This document shows, piece after piece, positions 9,838 through 17,968 of a stretch of 64,000 bases of DNA (positions are counted from its first letter, which is position 1; the number at the start of each line of letters is the position of its first letter). Made by a program: the position numbers and the translations under genes. This DNA comes from Chitinophaga filiformis (lineage in GTDB: Bacteria; Bacteroidota; Bacteroidia; Chitinophagales; Chitinophagaceae). Where the stretch lies: the NCBI RefSeq assembly GCF_023100805.1, contig NZ_CP095855.1:4505001-4569000 (forward strand), read 5' to 3'. The notes under the pieces were generated by a model, which ran no database searches, was not told the DNA's origin, and saw only the letters and a program-made list of their open reading frames with translations.

Positions 9838-9864
9838 AAAAAAAAGAGCCCTGAGAACAGGGCT
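9838..9864 (-). terminator. Intrinsic terminator of the sensor kinase/response regulator operon
   Basis: The stem agccctg (9847-9853) / cagggct (9858-9864) with loop agaa is followed on the minus strand by a run of eight or nine T (the A-run 9838-9845). It lies about 190 bp beyond the stop codon of the response regulator gene, between that gene and the repeat array. The 9-bp palindrome atatgccgg/ccggcatat (9816-9837) adjoins it. Confidence 0.75.
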
Positions 9865-10055
9865 ACACCAGATAAATTAACGTAAACAGATCATTTGAAT
9901 TTAGTTTGTATCTAGCAGAATATATTTTAAGTTCTTTTTTCTTTGAACAGGTCTCATTGCTTTTTCTATTGCAAATGTAGACCATCTTCACATGTCAGAA
10001 AATCACCTAAATCGGGGAGACCGGTAACTCTAAGTGGGGAGTTGGCACGGCCGTA

Positions 10056-10703
10056 TCATACAATACGTTGATTGATGGCAAGTGCAACGGCCTCTGTAAG
10101 TGAAGCCACGTGCAGCTTTTCATAAATTTTTTTCACATGACTACGTACTGTTTCATAGCTGATGTTAAGTTCACTGGCAATCATTTTGTAACTCAATCCG
10201 TTGACAATACAGGTCAATACTTCTTTTTCTCTTGCAGTCAGGTTATAGCTGTCATTGTTCGGCTCCGGCTTTTGTACAACGCTTTTCTGCAGCAGGTTCA
10301 GGACCCGGCGCGCTATAGAAGGGCTCATCGGCGAGCCGCCGGTTTGCAGTTCCTGGATAGCGTCCAGTAAGCGTGTGTTAAGATGGTTCTTCAAAATGTA
10401 ACCGGATGCGCCGGCACAGATGGAATCAAAGACCCTGTCGTCGTCCTCAAACACCGTCTGTATAAGGATCTGTACATGTGGCACTTCCTTGGAGAGCAGT
10501 TTGATAGCCTCAATACCGCTCATTTCAGGCATTTCAATGTCCATTAGTACAATGTCCGGGTTACAATTCAATACATCATTCACACAATTACGGGCGTCAC
10601 TGAATACGCCCACAACTTCAATTGAAGGGGCCGTGTTTAGCAATAACGTGATGCTGTTACGGATGTTTTTGTTGTCGTCAAAGATGGCAACGCGTATACT
10701 CAT
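10056..10703 (-). CDS. NarL/LuxR-family response regulator
   Basis: The 215-residue protein has an N-terminal receiver domain: 'IRVAIFDDNKNIR' with the acidic pair, the phosphoacceptor Asp in 'PDIVLMDIEMPEMSG', then 'QTVFEDDDRVFDS..GASGYILKN' with the conserved Lys. The C-terminal LuxR-type helix-turn-helix ('LTAREKEVLTCIVNGLSYKMIA', 'ETVRSHVKKIYEKLHV') binds DNA. It begins 26 bp after the stop codon of the sensor kinase upstream on the same strand, so the two form a cognate pair: the kinase would phosphorylate the Asp and alter transcription of unknown targets. A terminator follows downstream. Confidence 0.95.
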   Translation of the reverse strand: MSIRVAIFDDNKNIRNSITLLLNTAPSIEVVGVFSDARNCVNDVLNCNPDIVLMDIEMPEMSGIEAIKLLSKEVPHVQILIQTVFEDDDRVFDSICAGASGYILKNHLNTRLLDAIQELQTGGSPMSPSIARRVLNLLQKSVVQKPEPNNDSYNLTAREKEVLTCIVNGLSYKMIASELNISYETVRSHVKKIYEKLHVASLTEAVALAINQRIV

Positions 10704-10729
10704 GGTTTGTCGTTTTTTTGCTGCCTTTG

Positions 10730-13700
10730 TCAGGCAACGGGAAAGCTTAGTTTTAAATATGTCCCTTGGTGTGGTTTACTTTCTATCCCCAGGTCGGCCT
10801 TCATTTCACTGGCCCTGTGCCTGATGTTGTTGAGCCCATTACCAGACAGGGTCCTGACGGAAGGATCCTGCACAGCCTGATGATCAAATCCAATACCATC
10901 GTCCTGGATGTTAAGCTCCAGCATATTCCGGCGGTAACTTATGTTCACCCTGATAATACTGCATGCCGCATGTTTTAAGGCATTGTTCACTGCTTCCTTG
11001 AAGATGAGATAGAAGTTCTTCCGTTGATGCATGGCAAGGTTCAGGGTCTCAATCTTATGATCGCAGTCGAATATGAAATGGATCTTCTTAGCGGTACACA
11101 AAGGTTTCGCGTAAGATTCCATCCGCTTCACGATGCTGCTTACGTGATCGTTTTTCGGATTGATCGCCCACACAATGTCAGACATCTCGGAGATCATTTC
11201 ATTGGCCGTTGTACCAATGGTGGTTAACAATTCTTTCAATTGTTCACTTTTTTGCTGTTCATTGTAGATCCTGGCTACCTCACTGTAAACGGAAATACCG
11301 CTCAGCGTAGATCCCACGCTGTCGTGCAGGTCCTGTGCAATACGATTCCTGATCTCCTGCCGTTTCAGCAACTCATTGATACGGTAACGGTAGAGCAGGT
11401 AAATAGTAACTGCTATCAGTGCTGTACACAGCAGGTAGAACCACCACCTGGTCCAGAAGGGAGGAATAATGGTAATATGCAGGGCAGTGACCCTGGTACC
11501 AAATACGCCTCTCCAGTTACTGGCCTTTACCATGAAGGTATAGTCGCCGCCCTTCAGGTTGGAATAGGAGGCAAAGTTGCGCTTGCCAACATTATTCCAT
11601 TCCTTATCTACGCCGCTGAGCATGTAGGCATACTGCAGGTTATCTCCGCTGAACTCAGGCGCCGAGAACTCAATTGAAAAATAGTTCTTGGTATAGTCCA
11701 GCGTAAGGGCCTGCTGTTGCAGCAGGTCGCTGTGCGAGTCGTTGAAGATCCTGAAGTCTGTCAGGTATACCGGCGGTTCGGTGTTGATCCTGGCTATATT
11801 GCGTGGATGGAAGGACAGGTAATAGTTCGTGCCTCCCACGTAGATATTACCTTCTTTATCCTTATACATATAACCTCTTACGCCACCGTTCTTCTGGAGT
11901 GCGGGCAGGTCGTAACAGCTGTATATCTTTACGCGGGGATCATACTTATGTATATGCCCGTTACATACCATCCATACACTGCCTTTCTCGTCCGTCTGCA
12001 TACCTTCTGTCAGATTACTGGATTCCGCTATATGCGCTACTTTCTGCGTATGCGCGTCCAGGTAGTTCAGTCCGCCGCCATAAGTACTGATCCATACGAT
12101 CCCCTGGCCGCCTTCCTGGATATCAAAAACATCGTCGCTGCTGATGTCTTTCAGATACTTCACCTGCTGGCCCTCTTTCTGTGGCCAGTCGCCCAGCCCA
12201 TGCCTGGCGGTGGCCAGCCAGATATTGCCGTTCATGCTTTTGGACATTTTCCTGACGAGGTTATCTTTCAGGTTGAACCGTTTCAGTATTGCCTTCGTGG
12301 AATCGCTGCGGGTTACCCATATCCTGTCTTTAAAGTCATAATAACTCAGGTAATGTCCATATGGCGACACGATCAGCACAGGCCGCGTACCCATGGCCAT
12401 CGTATCTTTCACGATAGATACGATCCTGGACCCGATCAGCTTCTTCATGACGGGATCGGTCTCCGTATTGGGAAGCGTGGTCAGCGTACCTTTCTGCGTA
12501 TCGTAGATAAAGAGGGTATAATCAGTGCCTACATAGAAGGTGCCGTCGCTGTCTTCAAAGAACTTGGTGACCGCCAGCTGCTGTCCTTTATAGGTCAGCC
12601 TGCGGTGCTCGAAAGCAGCCTTACCGGGGGACTGGATAAAAATGCCGTCATTGGTGCCGATCCAGAGCCTTCCGGCTGCGTCCTTATAAAAATCATATAT
12701 GTTGATATCCCGTCCTGTTTGTGGCAGGAAAGTCTGTTTAAACGGGTAATACAAAGGATTGTGAAAACTGATACCGTTGTTGGTACCTATCCATATAATA
12801 CCGGTTCTGTCAATATAGACGGCATTCACATGATTGTCCACTATGGCGCCATCTATATAAGGATCATGTTTATAGTGACAGAAGTGCTGACGATCCCGGT
12901 CATACATGATCAGGCCTGAATCTTTGCCTCCCATCCATAAACGATGGTCGCTGTCTTCCGCAAAGGCGGTGATCTCATCGTCCGGAAAGGAATTTCGTCC
13001 AGGCACGTGCCGGAACATTTCTTCCGTTTGCTTTATATGATCGTAATGGTAGAGTGTTTTGTCCCATGCGCCATACCACATATCGTTATTGGCGTCAAGG
13101 AACAGCGAAGTGACAGAAACATGCGGCAGCCGTGCGTACAGATCATCGTATCTTTTGTCGCTGCTGAACTGCAGTGTGCGGGTATTCACCTTCAATATAC
13201 CTCCGCCGGTCCTGCCCACCCACAAGGTGTCTCTGGCATCCATACGCAGCGAGAGGATAGAAGTGGTACCTGTCTTTACCGGATGTGAAAATTCTCCCGT
13301 TTGCTTGTTGAACCTCCTGGTACGGTAATTACCTGTTCCTATCCAGAGATAGCCTTTATGATCATCGGCTATGACATTGATATGATTTTCCGGAATACCA
13401 GTTTCATTGCCTGCTGTGTACCGGTATTGCCTGAACTGCTTTGATGGGGGAAGACGGTAATCATAAGCGCTTAACCCGCCATCTTCAGTAGCAATCCAGA
13501 TAATGCCGTTTTCATCTTCCAGAAGATCGCTGATAATATTGCCGGATATGCAGGTACTATCACCCGGCGTTCTTCTGAAGACGGTAAAATATTTTCCGTC
13601 ATAACGATTTAGACCATCCTCTGTACCAAACCATATGAATCCCCGTTTGTCCTGTAATATACAGTTGACTTTGTTGTGGGAAAGCCCGTTTTCAGTCCTT

Positions 13701-13789
13701 AATGAGTTGAAATAAGGCGTCTGTTGTTGTGCTATAATGGTTTGGGTTAACATGAATATCGTTACCAATAAAAGGTAAGTTTTTCTCAT
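10730..13789 (-). CDS. Two-component regulator propeller-domain sensor histidine kinase
   Basis: The protein is 1019 residues. A signal peptide (1-20) is followed by a long periplasmic region of regulator-propeller repeats (e.g. 'LQDKRGFIWFGTEDGLNRYDG', 'DHKGYLWIGTGN') that should form two beta-propellers. A Y_Y_Y domain follows ('FSIEFSAPEFSGDNLQYAY', 'YTFMVKASN'). One membrane helix (~775-795) leads to a HisKA_3 dimerisation domain with the H-box 'RIAQDLHDSVGSTLSGI' (His ~822) and a HATPase_c domain ('EAVNNALKHA', 'DDGIGF', 'GNGLNNIRHRA'). In Bacteroidota such sensors detect oligosaccharides or other envelope signals. Here no polysaccharide locus adjoins, so the signal is open. It lacks the fused receiver and AraC domains of hybrid versions and instead uses the separate response regulator gene 26 bp downstream. 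Confidence 0.93.
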   Translation of the reverse strand: MRKTYLLLVTIFMLTQTIIAQQQTPYFNSLRTENGLSHNKVNCILQDKRGFIWFGTEDGLNRYDGKYFTVFRRTPGDSTCISGNIISDLLEDENGIIWIATEDGGLSAYDYRLPPSKQFRQYRYTAGNETGIPENHINVIADDHKGYLWIGTGNYRTRRFNKQTGEFSHPVKTGTTSILSLRMDARDTLWVGRTGGGILKVNTRTLQFSSDKRYDDLYARLPHVSVTSLFLDANNDMWYGAWDKTLYHYDHIKQTEEMFRHVPGRNSFPDDEITAFAEDSDHRLWMGGKDSGLIMYDRDRQHFCHYKHDPYIDGAIVDNHVNAVYIDRTGIIWIGTNNGISFHNPLYYPFKQTFLPQTGRDINIYDFYKDAAGRLWIGTNDGIFIQSPGKAAFEHRRLTYKGQQLAVTKFFEDSDGTFYVGTDYTLFIYDTQKGTLTTLPNTETDPVMKKLIGSRIVSIVKDTMAMGTRPVLIVSPYGHYLSYYDFKDRIWVTRSDSTKAILKRFNLKDNLVRKMSKSMNGNIWLATARHGLGDWPQKEGQQVKYLKDISSDDVFDIQEGGQGIVWISTYGGGLNYLDAHTQKVAHIAESSNLTEGMQTDEKGSVWMVCNGHIHKYDPRVKIYSCYDLPALQKNGGVRGYMYKDKEGNIYVGGTNYYLSFHPRNIARINTEPPVYLTDFRIFNDSHSDLLQQQALTLDYTKNYFSIEFSAPEFSGDNLQYAYMLSGVDKEWNNVGKRNFASYSNLKGGDYTFMVKASNWRGVFGTRVTALHITIIPPFWTRWWFYLLCTALIAVTIYLLYRYRINELLKRQEIRNRIAQDLHDSVGSTLSGISVYSEVARIYNEQQKSEQLKELLTTIGTTANEMISEMSDIVWAINPKNDHVSSIVKRMESYAKPLCTAKKIHFIFDCDHKIETLNLAMHQRKNFYLIFKEAVNNALKHAACSIIRVNISYRRNMLELNIQDDGIGFDHQAVQDPSVRTLSGNGLNNIRHRASEMKADLGIESKPHQGTYLKLSFPVA

Positions 13790-13998
13790 GATAGGTTTGT
13801 TCCACTGCCGATTTTGTTGAAGGCCAAAATTACACGTTTAATAATATTAAATTGTAAGGATTTATTCATTTTTTATAAAAACCGTGTTAATTTTTATCCA
13901 TGTTATAACATCGTATCGCTGTAACAGTTATCAGGAAAGAATTTCAGGGTTTTTTAGTTATGCGGCAATGTTTAAATTGAGTAGTTTTTATACAGACA

Positions 13999-14499
13999 AT
14001 GAGTAGTATTCAGATCATTACGTTGCAGATGGAAGAAGCATATCAGGCGCACTTTAACGCTTTACGGGAACGCTATTTTCCGGCTCATGCCAACTACCTG
14101 GATGCTCACATTACTTTGTTTCATCATTTACCCTTAGAGGAACCTGCCATTGCAGCCACTTTAGCAGATGTAGCACGAAGAGGGCCGCTCACATTAACGG
14201 TAGCGGGTATTGTCAATTTCGGAAAGGGCGTTGCTTACAGGCTGGTATCAGATGAACTGCAGTTATTACATCAACAGTTGCAGCAGGCTTTCGATCCCTG
14301 GTTGATAAAACAGGACAGGCAAGCCTTGCGGCCACACATTACAGTACAGAACAAGGTCACTTCCTTTAAAGCGGACTATGTACATAAGACATTGTTGGAG
14401 GACTTTGTGCCTTTTGACATGAGGGCCACAGGGCTGCAGACCTGGCGTTACCTGCATGGCCCATGGAAAGCGCTAACAGTGTTCCCTTTTCAGAAATAA
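13999..14499 (+). CDS. 2'-5' RNA ligase family (2H phosphoesterase-like) protein
   Basis: The 166-residue protein has the two HxTx-type motifs that define the 2H phosphoesterase superfamily: 'AHITLFHHLP' near residue 38 and 'PHITVQNKV' near residue 113. They are spaced as in LigT/ThpR-like proteins and would form the active site acting on 2',3'-cyclic or 2'-5' phosphodiester bonds in RNA or nucleotides. The physiological substrate in Bacteroidota is unclear. No signal peptide. It is transcribed divergently from the sensor kinase gene across a 209-bp AT-rich gap in which no clear promoter was identified. Confidence 0.8.
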   Translation: MSSIQIITLQMEEAYQAHFNALRERYFPAHANYLDAHITLFHHLPLEEPAIAATLADVARRGPLTLTVAGIVNFGKGVAYRLVSDELQLLHQQLQQAFDPWLIKQDRQALRPHITVQNKVTSFKADYVHKTLLEDFVPFDMRATGLQTWRYLHGPWKALTVFPFQK

Positions 14500-14500
14500 G

Positions 14501-14535
14501 AAGACGATGCACCTTAGAACAAAGCACATCGTCTT
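14501..14535 (+). terminator. Stem-loop after the 2'-5' RNA ligase-like gene
   Basis: The arms aagacgatg (14501-14509) and catcgtctt (14527-14535) enclose a 17-nt loop directly after the stop codon. The T content downstream is modest (attgctactatctttt), so termination is plausible but not strong. Confidence 0.45.
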
Positions 14536-14650
14536 ATTGCTACTATCTTTTAAAATAGTTATACCATTCCTTTACCGTTTATCATAAACGGCGAACAGCA
14601 ATTATAAAAACAGCCTGCATGAAACTCCTGCTTTATGCAGACCGCCAATA

Positions 14651-14908
14651 TCAATGATATTGATCAGGCATCGGCAGCGAATCATGTTTTGCCATGTAAT
14701 TATCGATAGCGGCTCCGATGGCCCGGGCTTCGTCAGTTTCATTGTCAGTGCCTTCCTCAAACCAGTGGTTAGCGCCTTCGTTGTCCTGTTTCAGCAGCAG
14801 CAACATTTTCTTTCCCGGTATTTCCACTTTGAACTGGCATTTGCCTGATGGTGTAACAGTTATTTGACTATTATTGTAGTCGAGCGTGAATGTATCCATA
14901 CGTAACAT
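14651..14908 (-). CDS. Small hypothetical protein
   Basis: The 85-residue acidic, soluble protein has no recognised domain. The sequence alternates short beta-like stretches ('FTLDYNNSQITVTPSGKCQFKVEIPGK' in parts) with a C-terminal helix ('ARAIGAAIDNYMAKHD'). The ATG at 14899 (starting MDTF) is an alternative start three codons in. It is divergent from the M1 peptidase gene, with an 88-bp gap. The composition looks like a real protein, and the internal stop pattern of the other frames supports it. Function unknown. Confidence 0.6.
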   Translation of the reverse strand: MLRMDTFTLDYNNSQITVTPSGKCQFKVEIPGKKMLLLLKQDNEGANHWFEEGTDNETDEARAIGAAIDNYMAKHDSLPMPDQYH

Positions 14909-14996
14909 TTTACAGGAACCGGCACAATCATTATGCCTAGTTTCATATTACTAATCTTAGGCAGCTGTATATTTGCCGGATATCTAAATACTTCTT

Positions 14997-16877
14997 ATGA
15001 TAAGGATTGTAATCGCACTGGCGCTCCTGCTCGGGTACGGGGGAATAGCGTCTGCCCAGGAGCTGTACATGCCCCGGAATATTAAAAAGGCATATGCTAA
15101 TCAGACAAGGGCAAAGAACGGCCTTCCGGGTCGCAATTACTGGCAAAACAAAGGCCGCTATGACATTCAGTTGAAAGTAAACGCCCCCTCCGGTGTGGTA
15201 TATGGCCGGGAAAAGATCCGTTATATCAACAATAGCCCCGATCCGCTGAATGAACTCGTCATCCGCCTGATCTGCAACCTGCATAAGACCAATGCGCCCC
15301 GCTCCGGGTACGTGAGCAAAGATTTCCTGACAGAAGACGGCGTAATCATAGACACCCTGATAATTGGGGGTGTGAATGTGCCTTTCGACAATGATATTGC
15401 AACGGTGGGTATGGTTAAATTGCCCCAGTCACTGCAGTCTAAAGACAGTCTTGACCTGCATGTGAGCTGGCACTACACCTTATCCAAACAGAGCGGACGG
15501 GAAGGACGCATAGACAGCACGACCTTCTTCCTGGCTTATGCCTATCCGCGTATTTCTGTATACGACGACTATAACGGATGGGATAAGATCGAGCACATGG
15601 ACAGGGTAGAATTCTACAGCGATTTTAATGATTATGAGGTGGCAGTCACCGCACCAAAGAACTACGTAGTATGGGGTACCGGTATCCTGCAGAACGTGGA
15701 GGAAGTATTGCAGCCCGATATAGCGCAGCGCCTGAAAAGCTCCTACACCTCAGATCGCCTGATCAATATTGCCGGCAGGGAAGAGATGCGCGCCGGCAAA
15801 GTGACCGCGCAAAAGGACTGGAACACCTGGAAATTCAGGGCTTCCCACATAGCGGACGTGACCTTTGGCATGAGCGACCATTATGTTTGGGATGCGGCCA
15901 GTGTAGTGGTAGACAGTGCTACGGGCCGCCGTACCAGTGTGCAGGCCGCTTATGATGACGCTGCTGCGGACTTTCACCATTCTGTGGATTTTTCCCGCTA
16001 TGCATTAGACTGGTTCTCCCGTAACTGGCCGGGCGTAGCATATCCTTTCCCTACTATGACCGCTTTCCAGGGATTTGCCGATATGGAATATCCGATGATG
16101 GTCAATGATGCCACCGTAGGCGATCAGATCGGTTTTGCGCAGCTTGTGCAGGACCATGAGATAGCACATACCTATTTCCCTTTTTATATGGGCATCAATG
16201 AAAGCCGTTATGCCTTTATGGATGAGGGATGGGCTACTACCTTCGAATACCTCATCGGCGTAGCGGAGAAGGGCAAAGTGGCGGCCGACAAATTCTACCG
16301 GATGTTCCGGGTGGATTCCTATATCAAAGACGCTTCCGGGGAGGAAGATCAGCCTATTATTTCACAGTCCCACCAGGTGAGTGGCGCAGGATATGGCAAT
16401 AACGCCTATGGAAAACCTTCCCTGGCTTACCTGGCGGTAAAAGACCTGCTGGGCGATGAGCTGTTCCGCAAGTGCCTGCATGGCTACATCCATGACTGGA
16501 ATGGTAAACATCCTATTCCCTGGGACTTCTTCAATTCCTTCAACAATTATGCGGGTCAGAACCTGGACTGGTTCTGGAACAACTGGTTCTTCAGCAACAA
16601 CTATATAGACCTGAAGCTGGCGGGCGTGAAGACAAAAGGTAACAATGCGGAACTGTCTGTCGTAAATGCAGGCGGCTTCGCCATTCCTTTTGATGTGGTG
16701 ATCACTTATGCGGATGGCAAGACCAAAACAGTGCATCAGACCCCGGCATTATGGAAGAGCGGCAGCAAACAGGTAACTGTAACGGTGCCTGTCAGCGGGA
16801 AGGTGACGGCAGTAACACTGGATGGTGTGCTGTATACTGACTACACTCCGGAGGATAATGAGTGGAGAGCTAACTAA
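14997..16877 (+). CDS. M1 family (gluzincin) metallopeptidase, secreted
   Basis: The 626-residue protein has a signal peptide ('IVIALALLLGYGGIASAQ'). The N-terminal part matches the beta-rich M1 domain. The zinc site is 'QDHEIAHTYFPFYMG' with HEIAH at ~386-390 and the third ligand Glu 19 residues after the second His ('YAFMDEGWATTFEY'). This is the HEXXH-x18-E signature of M1 aminopeptidases, and the following 'GWA.TFEY' is also typical. The usual exopeptidase GxMEN motif is represented by 'GFADMEYPMMVN', where Asn is replaced by Tyr, so substrate handling may differ. Expected in the periplasm or cell surface, removing N-terminal residues or trimming peptides. Its last 4 bp overlap the convergent AraC gene. 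Confidence 0.88.
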   Translation: MIRIVIALALLLGYGGIASAQELYMPRNIKKAYANQTRAKNGLPGRNYWQNKGRYDIQLKVNAPSGVVYGREKIRYINNSPDPLNELVIRLICNLHKTNAPRSGYVSKDFLTEDGVIIDTLIIGGVNVPFDNDIATVGMVKLPQSLQSKDSLDLHVSWHYTLSKQSGREGRIDSTTFFLAYAYPRISVYDDYNGWDKIEHMDRVEFYSDFNDYEVAVTAPKNYVVWGTGILQNVEEVLQPDIAQRLKSSYTSDRLINIAGREEMRAGKVTAQKDWNTWKFRASHIADVTFGMSDHYVWDAASVVVDSATGRRTSVQAAYDDAAADFHHSVDFSRYALDWFSRNWPGVAYPFPTMTAFQGFADMEYPMMVNDATVGDQIGFAQLVQDHEIAHTYFPFYMGINESRYAFMDEGWATTFEYLIGVAEKGKVAADKFYRMFRVDSYIKDASGEEDQPIISQSHQVSGAGYGNNAYGKPSLAYLAVKDLLGDELFRKCLHGYIHDWNGKHPIPWDFFNSFNNYAGQNLDWFWNNWFFSNNYIDLKLAGVKTKGNNAELSVVNAGGFAIPFDVVITYADGKTKTVHQTPALWKSGSKQVTVTVPVSGKVTAVTLDGVLYTDYTPEDNEWRAN

Positions 16878-17800
16878 TTGCAATTGCAGGAAGATTGATA
16901 AACCTTGGGGGTAGTGCCTTCCACCTTCCTGAACACCCTGATAAAATAATTGACATCTGTGAAGCCGCAAAGCTTGCTTACATCGTAAATATTGCTTTGC
17001 GGCTTTGCCAATAACTGTTTGGCAAGCTTAATCCTTTCTTTGTTGACATACTCCAGCGGTGTGATACCAAACTGCTCACGGAACCACTTAAAGAAGAGGT
17101 TCCTGCTGAGATATGCCTGCCGGCTCAGGGTTTCTACCGCGATCTTTTCGGTGAGATGCTCCTGGATATAATTCAATACGAAATTCTGCCTGTTACCGTT
17201 TACGTTGGAAACGCTGCCTTCTTCTGCCTGTCCCAGCTGCTGGCTTTGCAGCAGGCGGATCAGGAGTTCTTTCAGCTGAAGATCCGCATAGATATTCTTC
17301 GACCTGTCATTACTGCTGCAGATGCGGATCAGTTTATTGATCAATTCAGTGATCTCGTGATTGTTCTCGAAATGGTACTGGTTGAAGGAGAGTTGCCAGT
17401 TTTGCTGGTCCCCGTCGCTGTTGTAATAATGATTCAGGTAATTGACGGTTTCCCGGATATAGCTGTCGTCTATAGCCAGGGCAATACACTGTGTCGGATT
17501 GTTCAGGGCGGCTTCCGGGAAGTCGATGACCATGGTTTCCTGTGGCGGTACGATCAGTGATTCTCCGGGCAGGTAATCGAAGGAGGGTTTATTGATGAGG
17601 TGCATGATCTTTTTACCGCGGATCATGCTGGTAATAACGAGGTCATTGAAAGTGAGCGGCACATCGTATGCCTCCTCATAACTTTCAAAGATGCTCAGTT
17701 CACAGTTGCGGAGATTGAACACCCGCCTGTTCTCTACTAAAGTTTGCAGCTGCCGTGGAATAGTAAGGTCTATCGTCTGCAAATAATTCTTTATCTGCAT
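16874..17800 (-). CDS. AraC-family transcriptional regulator (divergent from aldehyde dehydrogenase)
   Basis: The 308-residue protein has an N-terminal region resembling the AraC_N ligand-binding domain ('FNDLVITSMIRGKKIMHL', 'FDYLPGESLIVPPQETMVIDFPE') and two C-terminal helix-turn-helix motifs ('IAVETLSRQAYLSRNLFFKWF' in part, and 'YDVSKLCGFTDVNYFIRVFRK', 'EGTTPKVYQ'). It is transcribed divergently from the aldehyde dehydrogenase gene, a common arrangement for a regulator of that gene. It probably activates the dehydrogenase and the DUF779 gene in response to an aldehyde or alcohol. A 12-bp tandem direct repeat in the shared gap is a candidate binding site. The 3' end overlaps the convergent M1 peptidase gene by 4 bp. 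Confidence 0.9.
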   Translation of the reverse strand: MQIKNYLQTIDLTIPRQLQTLVENRRVFNLRNCELSIFESYEEAYDVPLTFNDLVITSMIRGKKIMHLINKPSFDYLPGESLIVPPQETMVIDFPEAALNNPTQCIALAIDDSYIRETVNYLNHYYNSDGDQQNWQLSFNQYHFENNHEITELINKLIRICSSNDRSKNIYADLQLKELLIRLLQSQQLGQAEEGSVSNVNGNRQNFVLNYIQEHLTEKIAVETLSRQAYLSRNLFFKWFREQFGITPLEYVNKERIKLAKQLLAKPQSNIYDVSKLCGFTDVNYFIRVFRKVEGTTPKVYQSSCNCN

Positions 17801-17923
17801 AGGAATATCAGTTTACTACTAACAAGTTAACCAATTTCCCCGCGATCTCAAAATTAAGGTACGATTGTGCTATAAATAAGTACGATAATATCCGTCTCTT
17901 ATTGCCAGTTCAGGAAATTGCAG

Positions 17924-17947
17924 GTATTATTTCACGTATTATTTCAC
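17924..17947 (+). promoter_or_regulatory. Tandem 12-bp direct repeat upstream of aldehyde dehydrogenase
   Basis: gtattatttcac occurs twice head to tail (17924-17935 and 17936-17947), 22 bp before the ATG of the dehydrogenase. AraC-family proteins bind direct repeats, so this may be the operator of the divergent regulator. No binding data are implied. Confidence 0.4.
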
Positions 17948-17968
17948 GTTTAAAAAATTCCACAAATT

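Noticed and set aside
11717..12919. 400-codon plus-strand open frame antisense to the sensor kinase
   Set aside because: The opposite strand encodes unmistakable propeller, H-box and ATPase motifs; this frame has unusual composition and no motif.
10056..13789. Polysaccharide utilisation locus around the propeller sensor, GH71/99-like and GH5 genes
   Set aside because: No SusC/SusD pair is adjacent; the glycosidase genes are solitary and on separate transcripts.
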